Positions 35,541-44,328 of a stretch of DNA of 64,000 bases are shown here, in pieces. The notes under the pieces are model-generated. The model saw only the letters and a list, made by a program, of their open reading frames with translations. It was not told the DNA's origin and did not search any database. Numbering within the stretch: the first letter of the stretch is position 1; every line of letters begins with the position of its first letter. The DNA comes from PWQG01 sp050486205 (GTDB lineage Bacteria > Pseudomonadota > Gammaproteobacteria > Pseudomonadales > Pseudohongiellaceae). Location: contig JBJHCW010000008.1 in assembly GCA_050486205.1 (NCBI GenBank), forward strand, positions 62,001 through 126,000, given 5' to 3'. The translations under genes were made by a program, and so were the position numbers.

Positions 35541-36336
35541 TTTTGTCATTCACGGGATAATAGCCGGGGTTTTCATCGCTGCGGTAGCAGGGCCACTGGG
35601 CTGCTTTGTAGTATGGCGCCGGATGTCTTACTTTGGCGACACACTGGCGCATTCAGCACTGCTGGGCATTGCCCTGGCCATATTGCTGGACATCAACCTG
35701 CAGCTGGCCATCATCACCAGCTGCCTGGTGTTTGCCACCCTGTTGATCGCGCTGGAGAAGAAGAAGCTGCTGGCTACCGACACACTGCTGGGCATTCTTG
35801 CGCACAGCACCCTGGCCTTCGGCCTGCTGATTCTGGCCCTGTCCACCACGGTGCAGGTCAACCTGATGGCGTACCTGTTCGGTGACCTGCTCACGGTGAG
35901 CCGGAACGAGCTGTACTGGATAGTTGCCTGCTCCACACTGGTGGCGATCACGCTGGCTGTGTGCTGGAACCGCTTTCTGGCACTGACCGTGCACGCCGAC
36001 CTGGCGCAGGTGGAAGGCTTGCCTGTGCAGCGTTACTACGCGCTGCTGGTGATTCTGGTGGCGATTCTGATTGCCGTTGCCATGAAAATTGTCGGGGTGT
36101 TGTTGATCACCTCACTGCTGATCATTCCACCGGCTGCGGCAAGGCGCCTGGCAAACAATCCCGAGCAGATGGCCGCCGGCGCGGCCCTGATCGGTGGGCT
36201 GTCGGTGCTGGCGGGGCTGGCCATGTCATGGCACTGGGACACACCGGCAGGACCGTCCATTGTGGCCTCTGCCTGCCTGCTGTTTGTGCTGGTCTATCTG
36301 AATCCCCTGATCAATCGGGGCCGCCGCTCCGGATGA
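35533..36336 (+). CDS. znuB: Zinc ABC transporter permease ZnuB
   Basis: The start is ATG 35533 (ADFVIHGIIAG); ATG 35527 is equally possible. The 267-residue protein has about eight hydrophobic helices and the ABC-3 family segment VVWRRMSYFGDTLAHSALLG. The C-terminal SLLIIPPAAARRLA is also diagnostic. It overlaps znuC by 8 bases and converges on the SCO gene with a 26-base 3' overlap. Confidence 0.92.
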   Translation: MADFVIHGIIAGVFIAAVAGPLGCFVVWRRMSYFGDTLAHSALLGIALAILLDINLQLAIITSCLVFATLLIALEKKKLLATDTLLGILAHSTLAFGLLILALSTTVQVNLMAYLFGDLLTVSRNELYWIVACSTLVAITLAVCWNRFLALTVHADLAQVEGLPVQRYYALLVILVAILIAVAMKIVGVLLITSLLIIPPAAARRLANNPEQMAAGAALIGGLSVLAGLAMSWHWDTPAGPSIVASACLLFVLVYLNPLINRGRRSG

Positions 36337-37024
36337 TGGTGTAGGCGCGCAGGATGTCAGGTCGCTGGATGCCTGACTCCAGGAATCCGATGTAGTCGCC
36401 GTCATCGTTGATCATCAGCACGTACCCGCTATGATCGATCATGTAGTTGCCGGCAGCTTCCGGCTCACGCGGCGGCTGGGAATGCGCAATAAAAAGCTGG
36501 CGGGCAAAATCGGAAATGTCCCCGAACTCCCCGGTTACCCCCACAAAGTCTTCGTGGTAGGCCTTCACGTACTCACGCACCGATTCTGTGGTGTCCCTGA
36601 ACGGGTCCACACTGACCATGATCACCTGTGTGTCGTGTGCATAGGGGCCATCGGCCAGGTCCCGGTAGAAACCACCCAGCTCGTGCATGGTCAGCGGGCA
36701 GATGTCGGGGCAGTTGGTGAAACCAAAAAAGATCAGGCTCCACTGGCCCTGGAGGTTGTCCGGGGTAAACGCGGCCGCGTTGTGATCCAGCAGCTCGAAG
36801 TCCCGCAGCGCAATGGGGGCATCATAAACCAGGGCGCCGATGGCGCGCAGCTCCTCGGCGCTGACCGGGGCAGCCGCCTGTCCGGACGGGCTGCCCGAAT
36901 ACATGCCCGGGCGCTCCGTCACGTTGTTGCCGGCGTAGCGGTTGTAGGTCAGGAGAAACACCAGGGCTACCCAGACAAGGCACAGACCAAGAGTGATGTA
37001 GATATTGCGTTTGACGTTGGACAT
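36311..37024 (-). CDS. SCO1/SenC-family copper chaperone
   Basis: The 237-residue protein has an N-terminal membrane anchor (about 8-27) and a thioredoxin-like domain. The copper motif CPDIC is at 105-109 (GFTNCPDICPL), with the conserved His in NYMIDHSGYVLMI. SCO proteins help insert copper into the CuA site of cytochrome c oxidase subunit II. It follows ctaB by 29 bases, as in the P. aeruginosa cox locus. Its 3' end overlaps the convergent znuB by 26 bases. Confidence 0.92.
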   Translation of the reverse strand: MSNVKRNIYITLGLCLVWVALVFLLTYNRYAGNNVTERPGMYSGSPSGQAAAPVSAEELRAIGALVYDAPIALRDFELLDHNAAAFTPDNLQGQWSLIFFGFTNCPDICPLTMHELGGFYRDLADGPYAHDTQVIMVSVDPFRDTTESVREYVKAYHEDFVGVTGEFGDISDFARQLFIAHSQPPREPEAAGNYMIDHSGYVLMINDDGDYIGFLESGIQRPDILRAYTIIRSGGPD

Positions 37025-37053
37025 GGCAGTAAGGAACTCTCTCCGGAAAACGG

Positions 37054-37938
37054 CTAGAACAGATAGTGGTCAACAACAAGCACCGGGAACAGCACCATCA
37101 GATACACAATGGAATAACGGAATGTTGCCATCGCTGTGGTTGGCCGGGGACGATACAGCAGCAGCAGTGCCCAGGCCAGAAACCCCAGCCCCAGGCCGAG
37201 CGCCGACACCAGATACAGTGGACCGCTCATGCCAATCAACCAGGGCAGGATACTGACCAGGATAAGTATGACGGTGTACAACACAATATGCAGCTTGGTG
37301 ACAAACTCACCATGGGTGACCGGCAGCATGGGAATGTCGGTTTTGGCGTACTCGTCCTTGCGGTGGATGGCCAGCGCCCAGAAGTGTGGCGGTGTCCAGG
37401 CAAAGATGATCAGCACCAGCAACAGCGCACCCGGTTCGATGGTGCCGGTGACAGCGGCCCAGCCCAGCAGCGGCGGCATGGCGCCGGACAGGCCACCGAT
37501 GACAATGTTCTGCGGTGTGGCCCGCTTCAGGTATCCGGTATAGATGAAGGCATAACCGATAAACGAGGCCAGCGTCAGCCATGCGGTCAGGGCATTGACC
37601 CATACCATCAGTATGGCCATGCCCAGCACACCAATGACCGCGGCAAAGATACCGGCCTGGCGGGCATCCACGCGACCCTGCGGCATGGGCCGGTTGGAGG
37701 TACGGCGCATGACCGCATCGACCTTGCGGTCGATGAGATGATTGACCACGGCACCGGAACCGGATACCAGGGCAATACCGAGATTGCCAAGTATCAATAC
37801 ATCCAGCGGCACCATGCCAGGCACGGCAAGGAACATGCCCACCAGCGCGGTGAGAATCATCAGCATGACCACACGCGGCTTGCACATCTCGTAGAAGTCA
37901 CGCCAGGAGGCTGTCTGCTTGCCTGTCAGTTCTGTCAC
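37054..37938 (-). CDS. ctaB: Haem O synthase (protohaem IX farnesyltransferase)
   Basis: The GTG at 37938 gives 294 residues, the normal length for CyoE/CtaB; the open frame continues 71 codons upstream but that part has no family features. The UbiA-type prenyltransferase has about nine membrane helices. The first Asp-rich motif region is NHLIDRKVDAVMRRTSNRPMP and the second is RKDEYAKTDIPMLPV. It adds a farnesyl group to haem B, the first step to haem A for both oxidases. The next enzyme, haem A synthase (ctaA), is not in the window. Confidence 0.94.
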   Translation of the reverse strand: MTELTGKQTASWRDFYEMCKPRVVMLMILTALVGMFLAVPGMVPLDVLILGNLGIALVSGSGAVVNHLIDRKVDAVMRRTSNRPMPQGRVDARQAGIFAAVIGVLGMAILMVWVNALTAWLTLASFIGYAFIYTGYLKRATPQNIVIGGLSGAMPPLLGWAAVTGTIEPGALLLVLIIFAWTPPHFWALAIHRKDEYAKTDIPMLPVTHGEFVTKLHIVLYTVILILVSILPWLIGMSGPLYLVSALGLGLGFLAWALLLLYRPRPTTAMATFRYSIVYLMVLFPVLVVDHYLF

Positions 37939-38225
37939 GGGATAGTCTCTCTTTTGCCCTGGGGCGGGTCCGTTATTTCCGGGGATCGGGCATTGTACCG
38001 CAAAAGCCCGATGGAATAAAAAATCCGCGACTTTTTCAGTCACCAGGAGTACAGTCAGACGCAGGACCGGTAGAAAGCGGGGAGTCTTTTCACGATTTTG
38101 ACGGTCTGATTCCAAGGGATTGCTGTAAATACCAGCAGAAAAATCCACCAATCAAACAGGTCAGTCGCAGTAAGAAGTAGATGTAGAACGGCGATCCAAA
38201 CCAAGAACAGTCAAGGAGAACCCGA

Positions 38226-38789
38226 ATGAAATGTATCTATTACCTGTCACCGACACTCAAAAGCACACAGCAGATTGCCGATGACATCCAGGAAATCGGC
38301 GTCAATGAATGGTTCGTGCACATCCACAGCAAGGACGAAAGCGGGATAGCCCAAAAAGAACACCTGCACTCGAGCAATTACATTGAAACCCTGGACGTGA
38401 TCCGCGACGGCCTGATCGGCGCCGGGCTGGGTCTTGCAGCCGGCCTGGTACTTGCCGCGCTGGCCGCGGTGGTACAACCGTTCGGTCCGGATCTGAACTG
38501 GATAGGATATCTGGCGATCATTTTCCTGATCACCTGTTTTGGCGCCTGGTCAGGCGGCCTGACCGGCATCGCCAGCGAGAACAAGAAGCTGGCCAACTTC
38601 CACGATGAAATCCAGCGCGGCAAATACCTGATCCTGATCTACGCCAAGAAAGGTCAGGGCCGGGTCATACAGGCCATGATGGAACGCAAGCATCCCGAAG
38701 CGGTTCTGGCGGCCGTGGACGAACACTTCCTGAACCCGTTCGCCGACCTGAAACTGGAGTCCGGCGTACAACCAGGCAAGCCTGCATAG
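38226..38789 (+). CDS. Unknown membrane protein with glycine-rich hydrophobic pair
   Basis: GGAG lies 8 bases before the ATG, which supports a 187-residue product. A soluble N-terminal region (1-60) is followed by two membrane segments (about 65-85, GLIGAGLGLAAGLVLAALAA, and about 93-113). A soluble C-terminal domain (about 115-187) begins FHDEIQRGKYLILIYAKKGQ. The layout is like small DUF1269-type membrane proteins, but I do not recognise the family. It is divergent from ctaB and lies before the dihaem oxidase operon. Confidence 0.7.
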   Translation: MKCIYYLSPTLKSTQQIADDIQEIGVNEWFVHIHSKDESGIAQKEHLHSSNYIETLDVIRDGLIGAGLGLAAGLVLAALAAVVQPFGPDLNWIGYLAIIFLITCFGAWSGGLTGIASENKKLANFHDEIQRGKYLILIYAKKGQGRVIQAMMERKHPEAVLAAVDEHFLNPFADLKLESGVQPGKPA

Positions 38790-38813
38790 AACACCCGTTC
38801 TATAGATTCCACC

Positions 38814-38850
38814 GGCCGGGAGAGCACGTCGAACGCACGCTCTCCCGGCC
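38814..38850. terminator. Perfect 12-bp stem-loop after the unknown membrane protein gene
   Basis: GGCCGGGAGAGC pairs exactly with GCTCTCCCGGCC around a 13-base loop, starting 25 bases after the stop of the 38226 gene. It is not followed by a T-tract, so it may be an RNA-stabilising 3' hairpin or a weak terminator. Confidence 0.5.
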
Positions 38851-38950
38851 AAACGTTCCAGTAATCACATTCTACAACGCTTCAAGCAACTGAATTATTG
38901 AAAAATTCAGCCGCTGCACTTGCGGCACACAAAACTATACTATACGATCG

Positions 38951-38980
38951 AAAAAAAGCAGGGCCCGCACCAACGGGCTC
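38951..38980 (-). terminator. Minus-strand intrinsic-terminator-like hairpin without an obvious upstream gene
   Basis: Read on the minus strand, GAGCCCG-TTGGTG-CGGGCCC (seven pairs, one wobble) is followed by TGC and seven T. No minus-strand gene ends here, so it may end an unannotated small RNA or antisense transcript. Confidence 0.45.
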
Positions 38981-39055
38981 GCACTCAACGATCCGAGACA
39001 TACGTTGATTGCCCCGTCCAGTTATTTACAAGAATAAAGAGGAGGGAGCGACGTT

Positions 39056-39262
39056 GTGAACGCGATTTTCAGTACCGTTCGTAGTCAACTGCGTGACTGT
39101 AGCAACCATTGCGGTAATCGATACGGCAAGCAGCACAGATACTCAGGACCTGCATCACTCATCCAGACACCGATTCACTGCGCCCCGGGCGTCTCCCTTT
39201 TCTTCGGGGCGGCTGCTGCGTGCGCCGCTGGCCAGTCTGCCACCACTCATAATAAGGAATAA
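39056..39262 (+). CDS. Doubtful 68-codon ORF directly before coxB
   Basis: A strong AGGAGGG ribosome site lies 8 bases before the GTG, and the frame ends 6 bases before the coxB ATG, which would suit translational coupling. The predicted peptide has no recognisable domain or clear signal peptide; its last third is Ala-rich. It could be a leader peptide or chance. The coxB ATG has its own AAGGA site. Confidence 0.3.
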   Translation: MNAIFSTVRSQLRDCSNHCGNRYGKQHRYSGPASLIQTPIHCAPGVSLFFGAAAACAAGQSATTHNKE

Positions 39263-39268
39263 CAGCAT

Positions 39269-40639
39269 ATGGCTATCGCAGTCGTTCTCGCCATCCTTGT
39301 CGTTGGATCCATCATCTTCCATTTTGCCAGCCCCTGGTGGTTCACCGATATAGCATCCCATTGGAGCAACATCGACCTGACCATCACCATCACGTTCTGG
39401 GTAACCGGCTTTGTGTTCATTGTGGTGAACCTGTTCATGGCCTGGTGTGTGTACCGCTACCGGCAGAAGAAGGGGCAGAAGAGCGAGGCCATTTACGAAC
39501 CGGAAAACTACCCGCTTGAGGTCGGCCTGACTGCAGCGACCACGCTGGGTGTGGCAGCCATGCTGGCACCGGGTCTGTTTGTCTGGGCCCAGTTTGTCTC
39601 TGTGCCGGAGGACGCCCATGAGTTCGAAGCCTTTGCATCGCAGTGGCAGTGGGCATTCCGTTATCCGGGTGAGGACGGCGAGCTTGGCGCTGCCGACATC
39701 CGTCATATCACCGAAACAAATCCCTGGGGCATTGATCCGGACGATCCGGCCGGACAGGACGACATTGTGGTAAAAACCCAGGAGATGTACCTGCCGGTCA
39801 ACGAGCCGGTGAAGGTGCTGCTGCGCTCGCGCGATGTGCTGCATAACTACACCGTGCCGCAGTTCCGGGTAAAAATGGACATGGTGCCGGGCATGGTCAC
39901 CTACATGTGGCTGACACCCACGGCAGTGGGCGAATACGAAATTCTCTGTGAGCAATACTGCGGCCTGGGTCATCACATCATGCGCTCGCGTGTGCACGTT
40001 GTGGAGCGCGACGAGTTTGATGACTGGCTGGCCGAGCAACCCACTTTTGCCGAAACCCAGGCCATGCCTGCCGGTGACCCCGAAGCAGGTCAGCCCCTGT
40101 ACGCCTCCTGCGCGGCCTGCCACGGCAGCCAGGGCGAAGGCAACCGCGCCATGAATGCACCCCGGCTTGCCGGGCTGCAGCCCTGGTACATTGAACGACA
40201 GCTGCGCTATTACCAACAGGGTATCCGTGGCACGGTTGAGGGTGACACCTACGGCCCGATGATGGCGCCGATGGCCAATGTGGTTCCGACCGACGAGGCC
40301 ATGCGCAACGTGGCCGCCTACATCGACACCCTGCCCACCGACAATGTCTCCGAGCGCACCTTCACTGACGGCAACATCAGCCGCGGCGAGCGTATCTACA
40401 AAGCCAACTGTGCGGCCTGCCACGGTGCTGACGGGCGTGGCAGCTGGGCAACCGATGCGCCAAACCTGGTCGGCATGGACGACTGGTACATGGCGCTGCA
40501 ACTGGAACATTACCGCAACGGCATCCGCGGCACCCAGCGCGGCGACAAGTTTGGTTACCAGATGGTGTCCATGGTCAAGGCCATGCGCAACGAGCAGCAA
40601 CTGGAAGACGTGATGACCTATATCAACTCACTGCGTTGA
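39269..40639 (+). CDS. coxB: Cytochrome c oxidase subunit II with two C-terminal cytochrome c domains
   Basis: The 456-residue protein has hydrophobic helices at about 2-20, 37-60 and 86-110. The CuA cupredoxin domain follows, with ligands His192, Cys227, Cys231, His235 and Met238 in CEQYCGLGHHIM. Two cytochrome c domains follow, each with CAACH (281-285 and 381-385). The CuA loop is closer to Thermus-type CxxYCGLGH than to the common CSELCG. A subunit II with two c-haems is a rarer form of caa3-type oxidase. It opens a five-gene oxidase operon (II-I-III-III-IV) and would take electrons directly from the periplasmic cytochrome pool. Confidence 0.9.
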   Translation: MAIAVVLAILVVGSIIFHFASPWWFTDIASHWSNIDLTITITFWVTGFVFIVVNLFMAWCVYRYRQKKGQKSEAIYEPENYPLEVGLTAATTLGVAAMLAPGLFVWAQFVSVPEDAHEFEAFASQWQWAFRYPGEDGELGAADIRHITETNPWGIDPDDPAGQDDIVVKTQEMYLPVNEPVKVLLRSRDVLHNYTVPQFRVKMDMVPGMVTYMWLTPTAVGEYEILCEQYCGLGHHIMRSRVHVVERDEFDDWLAEQPTFAETQAMPAGDPEAGQPLYASCAACHGSQGEGNRAMNAPRLAGLQPWYIERQLRYYQQGIRGTVEGDTYGPMMAPMANVVPTDEAMRNVAAYIDTLPTDNVSERTFTDGNISRGERIYKANCAACHGADGRGSWATDAPNLVGMDDWYMALQLEHYRNGIRGTQRGDKFGYQMVSMVKAMRNEQQLEDVMTYINSLR

Positions 40640-40724
40640 TGGCACCATCGGACATGAAAGAACAACAAAATAACAGGCACTTTTTGACCCGTACAGCAAC
40701 TGACGGGACCGGGAGGACGGTTTA

Positions 40725-42542
40725 ATGGCATACGTACCACTAGCAGACCAGGATGATGTCAATGCAATGCATCATCCGCACAGCTTTGTGACCAAGTACA
40801 TCTGGAGTCAGGATCACAAGGTCATTGCCATTCAGTACGGGGGGGTCGCCATTTTTGTTGGTCTGATCGCGCTTGTTCTGTCCGTGATGATGCGATTGCA
40901 ACTGGGTTTCCCGGATGTTGGCTTTCTTGAACCTGCAGCCTACTACCAGGCCGTGACCATGCACGGCATGATCATGGTGATCTATCTGTTGACGGCACTG
41001 TTTCTCGGCGGCTTCGGCAACTACCTGATCCCGCTGATGTGCGGCACCCGGGACATGGTGTTCCCGTACCTCAACATGCTCAGTTTCTGGTTCTACTTCC
41101 TGTCCGTGCTGATTCTGCTGGCCAGCTTCTTTGTGCCCGGCGGGCCCACCGGGGCCGGCTGGACGCTGTACGCGCCGCAGTCGATATCTGCCGGCACTCC
41201 CGGCAGTGGTGCGGGCATTCTGCTGATGCTGATTTCACTGGGTGTGTTCATCATCGCCTTTACCATGGGCGGCCTGAACTACGTCACCACCATTCTGCAG
41301 GCACGGACACGTGGCCTGACACTGATGCGACTGCCGCTGACCATCTGGGGCATTTTCACAGCAACCGTGCTGGGCCTGTTCGCTTTTCCGGCGCTGCTGG
41401 TCAGCGCCATCATGCTTGGCTTTGACCTGTTGCTGGGTACCAGCTTCTTCATGCCGGCAATGATGGAGCTGGGCGAGCAGCTGGATTACGACGGCGGCAG
41501 TCCGATCCTGTTCCAGCATCTGTTCTGGTTCTTCGGGCATCCGGAAGTGTACATCGTGGCACTGCCGGCCTTCGGCCTGGTATCGGATGTACTGAGCTGC
41601 CACGCACGCAAGAACATTTTTGGCTATCGTATGATGGTCTGGGCCATCATCGCCATCGGCGGCCTGAGCTTCATGGTCTGGGCACATCACATGTATGTCA
41701 GCGGCATGAACCCGTATTTCGGTTTCTTCTTTGCCACCACCACACTGGTCATTGCCATACCCACCGCACTGAAGGTCTACAACTGGGTGCTGACACTGTG
41801 GGAGGGCAACATCCGCCTCAATACACCCATGCTGTTTGCCATCGGTTTCATCTTCACCTTCATCCACGGTGGACTGACCGGCCTGTTCCTGGGCAACGTT
41901 GTCATCGACATTCCGCTGGCCGACACCTATTTTGTGGTGGCGCACTTCCACATGGTGATGGGTGTGTCGCCGGTACTGGTGCTGTTTGCGGCCATCTACC
42001 ACTGGTTCCCGAAGATCACTGGACGCATGTTCAATGAAACCATGGGCAAGGTCCACTTCTGGTGCACCTTCCTGGGCACCTACGCCATCTATCTGCCCAT
42101 GCACTATCTGGGCTTCCTGGGCGTACCGCGCCGTTACTACGAGATGGGCAACACCGATTTTGTACCCGCCTCGGCACAGGCGCTGAACGCCAACATCACC
42201 CTGGCTGCCATTTTTGTTGCCATCACTCAGATCCTGTTCTTCATCAATGTGTTCTGGAGCCTGCGTAACGGCAAGCAAGCCAACGGCAACCCCTGGGGCG
42301 CCACAACGCTGGAGTGGCAGACCCCCGATACGCCGCCAAAACACGGCAATTTTGGTGCCGAACTGCCAACCGTGTATCGCTGGGCCTATGACTACAGTGT
42401 GCCGGGCTCCAGCCGCGATTTCATCCCGCAGAACGAACCCGGTGACACCACGACCGACTGGGGTGATGAAGAGCATGTTGTCAACCCGCGCGTGCATGAA
42501 CACCTGCACGGCGCGCCTGATGAGAAGAAGGACGTACTATGA
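40725..42542 (+). CDS. coxA: Cytochrome c oxidase subunit I (dihaem-oxidase operon)
   Basis: GGAGG lies 8 bases before the ATG. The 605-residue protein has 12 or more membrane helices and the haem-copper centre. The CuB His and cross-link Tyr are in FFGHPEVYIVALPAFG, the His pair in MVWAHHMYVSGM and the haem ligands in AHFHMVMG. The D-channel Asp (CGTRDMVFP), the Glu of HPEVY and the K-channel Lys (IPTALKVYNW) are present, so this is an A-type proton-pumping oxidase. The C-terminal tail is charged. It shares the operon with the dihaem subunit II. Confidence 0.95.
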   Translation: MAYVPLADQDDVNAMHHPHSFVTKYIWSQDHKVIAIQYGGVAIFVGLIALVLSVMMRLQLGFPDVGFLEPAAYYQAVTMHGMIMVIYLLTALFLGGFGNYLIPLMCGTRDMVFPYLNMLSFWFYFLSVLILLASFFVPGGPTGAGWTLYAPQSISAGTPGSGAGILLMLISLGVFIIAFTMGGLNYVTTILQARTRGLTLMRLPLTIWGIFTATVLGLFAFPALLVSAIMLGFDLLLGTSFFMPAMMELGEQLDYDGGSPILFQHLFWFFGHPEVYIVALPAFGLVSDVLSCHARKNIFGYRMMVWAIIAIGGLSFMVWAHHMYVSGMNPYFGFFFATTTLVIAIPTALKVYNWVLTLWEGNIRLNTPMLFAIGFIFTFIHGGLTGLFLGNVVIDIPLADTYFVVAHFHMVMGVSPVLVLFAAIYHWFPKITGRMFNETMGKVHFWCTFLGTYAIYLPMHYLGFLGVPRRYYEMGNTDFVPASAQALNANITLAAIFVAITQILFFINVFWSLRNGKQANGNPWGATTLEWQTPDTPPKHGNFGAELPTVYRWAYDYSVPGSSRDFIPQNEPGDTTTDWGDEEHVVNPRVHEHLHGAPDEKKDVL

Positions 42543-43162
42543 GCCTGAATGTGACAGACAAGCCCTGGCTGACCCAGGGCGCAACGGCCGGCATGCCCGG
42601 CGACCTGGAAAAACCGGTGTTCCAGATCCCGGACAAGAAGCTGGGGCTTTACATCTTCATGGCGTCTGCCTCGGTGCTGTTCTCCCTGCTGGTGGTGTCC
42701 TACTTCATCCGTATGGGTCTGGGTGACTGGGTGCCACTTGCCACACCTGCACTGGTCTGGGTCAATACCGGCACGCTGATTGTGAGCAGTATTGTGTTCC
42801 AGCTCTGCACGCGAGAGGTGCGAAAACCGGCGCCATCGCTGGCCAGCGTTCGCTGGCTGTTCCTGGCCGGCGGTCTGCTGGCGGCGCTGTTCATTGCCGG
42901 GCAGGCCATGGTGTGGAACCAGTTGATTGCAAACGGTTATCACGCTGCGCTCAACCCTGCCAATGGCTTCTTCTACCTGATGACCGGACTGCATGTGATT
43001 CATCTGCTGGGCGGGCTTTGGGTATGGAGCAAGGCAGCCTTCCTGATGCGTCGCGCCGAAACAGGCGGCGAAATGAAGCTGTCTGTGGAGTTGTGCACCA
43101 CGTACTGGCACTTCCTGCTTGTGGTCTGGGCAGGGCTGCTTTACTTGCTGGCGACCACCTGA
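42539..43162 (+). CDS. Cytochrome c oxidase subunit III-family protein (first copy)
   Basis: The 207-residue protein starts in a 4-base overlap with coxA. Five hydrophobic helices and the COX3 landmarks are present: FFYLMTGLHVIHLLGGLWVW and the final TYWHFLLVVWAGLLYLL. It is shorter than the seven-helix subunit III of the second oxidase. A second COX3-family protein follows at once, so the enzyme may carry two subunit III-type chains. Confidence 0.87.
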   Translation: MSLNVTDKPWLTQGATAGMPGDLEKPVFQIPDKKLGLYIFMASASVLFSLLVVSYFIRMGLGDWVPLATPALVWVNTGTLIVSSIVFQLCTREVRKPAPSLASVRWLFLAGGLLAALFIAGQAMVWNQLIANGYHAALNPANGFFYLMTGLHVIHLLGGLWVWSKAAFLMRRAETGGEMKLSVELCTTYWHFLLVVWAGLLYLLATT

Positions 43163-43170
43163 GGTAAGGA

Positions 43171-43190
43171 AAGGGGTCAGATTAAATTTC
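43171..43190 (+). repeat. Short GGGGTCAGATTAAATTT element between the two subunit III genes
   Basis: This string looks like the short dispersed GGGGTCAGA-type sequences often seen near REP-associated transposases in proteobacteria (recalled, not searched). It lies in a 49-base gap inside an otherwise tight operon. One copy only is visible in this window. Confidence 0.3.
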
Positions 43191-43211
43191 CGACTGATTA
43201 AGGATCTCAAC

Positions 43212-43892
43212 ATGAGCACAGCATCAGGTAACCTGCCGGCGCCTCGCAAGGGAATGCCCGGTTTCATTGACGACTGGTCGGCCGACAAGCAGACCTATCA
43301 TGTGCCGTGGGGCAAGGCCATGATGTGGCTGTTCCTGGTTAGCGACACCTTCATTTTCACCTGCTTCCTGGTGGGTTACATGACGGTGCGTGTATCGACC
43401 ACCGACCCGTGGCCTTATGCCAGTGAGATCTTTGCACTTTCCTTCTTCGGCAGTGATCCGATTCCGCTGATCCTCATTGCCATCATGACCTTCATACTGA
43501 TCACCAGTAGCGGCACCATGGCCATGGCGGTGAACTACGGGTACCGGAACAATCGCAAGATGACCACGTATTTCCTGCTGGCCACCGCACTGCTGGGTGC
43601 CTCCTTTGTTGGCATGCAGGCCTATGAGTGGTCAAAACTCATTGAATACGGCGTGAGGCCATGGAGCAATCCATTCGGGGCACCGCAGTTCGGCGCGGTG
43701 TTTTTCATGGTGACCGGATTCCACGGATTACACGTGACGGCAGGGGTGATCTATCTGCTGATCGTCGCACGCAAGGTCTGGAAAGGGCATTACGAGAAGA
43801 GGGGTTACGAGATCGTCGAGATCACCGGACTTTACTGGCACTTTGTTGACCTTGTCTGGGTATTCATCTTCGCATTTTTCTACTTGTTATAG
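43212..43892 (+). CDS. coxC: Cytochrome c oxidase subunit III (second copy)
   Basis: AAGGA lies 7 bases before the ATG at 43212, giving 226 residues; the open frame extends upstream into the previous gene without family features. Helices and motifs fit COX3: WGKAMMWLFLVSDTFIF, FFMVTGFHGLHVTAGVIYLL and the terminal LYWHFVDLVWVFIFAFFYLL. It is 12 bases before the subunit IV gene. Confidence 0.92.
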   Translation: MSTASGNLPAPRKGMPGFIDDWSADKQTYHVPWGKAMMWLFLVSDTFIFTCFLVGYMTVRVSTTDPWPYASEIFALSFFGSDPIPLILIAIMTFILITSSGTMAMAVNYGYRNNRKMTTYFLLATALLGASFVGMQAYEWSKLIEYGVRPWSNPFGAPQFGAVFFMVTGFHGLHVTAGVIYLLIVARKVWKGHYEKRGYEIVEITGLYWHFVDLVWVFIFAFFYLL

Positions 43893-43904
43893 GGAGAACC
43901 GCTG

Positions 43905-44270
43905 ATGGCCTCTGAAGCCGGTCAACAACACCCGTTGGGGGTGTATTACAAGGTCTGGGTGCTGCTGTTCATATTCAGCGCGCTCAGTTATGCAGTGGAC
44001 TACAACGAGGTGCAGGGTTTCTGGCGCTGGTTTCTGGTGCTGCTGTTCATGGTACTGAAAGCCGGATTCATCACTGCGATTTTCATGCACGTGGTCTGGG
44101 AGCGCCTGGCACTGGTATGGACGATACTGGGGCCACCCCTGATCCTGTTGCTGTTGATCTTCTTTATGGCGTTCGAAGGCCTGTATACCGAAGGGGCGCG
44201 GGTCCAGCATCTGGGGCAGGACGCCGAGCAGACAGCCCGTGGCATGGAAGCGGCGGACAGTTATCAATGA
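43905..44270 (+). CDS. Prokaryotic cytochrome c oxidase subunit IV
   Basis: The 121-residue protein has three hydrophobic helices (about 13-30, 40-62 and 67-90) with FLVLLFMVLKAGFITAIFMHV, typical of the COX4_pro family. A short soluble tail follows. It is the last gene of the dihaem oxidase operon. It converges on the SCO-like gene with a 58-base gap. Confidence 0.85.
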   Translation: MASEAGQQHPLGVYYKVWVLLFIFSALSYAVDYNEVQGFWRWFLVLLFMVLKAGFITAIFMHVVWERLALVWTILGPPLILLLLIFFMAFEGLYTEGARVQHLGQDAEQTARGMEAADSYQ

Positions 44271-44328
44271 TCACTGGTCGCTGTCCGGCAGATACCGGAC
44301 AGCGACCAGCCAAGGGCCCGGCAGACTG

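Larger units (their letters stand above)
38790..39268. other. 479-base region upstream of the dihaem oxidase operon
   Basis: It contains a perfect 12-bp hairpin (38814-38850), a minus-strand terminator-like hairpin with a T-tract (38951-38980) and A+T-rich sequence with TATACTATAC (38937-38946). A strong AGGAGGG ribosome site lies before a GTG at 39056, followed by a doubtful 68-codon frame. No clear -35/-10 pair for coxB is evident. Confidence 0.6.

Noticed and set aside
39155..40600. 481-codon minus-strand open frame
   Set aside because: It is the antisense shadow of the dihaem coxB gene, whose CuA and CAACH motifs are clear on the plus strand.
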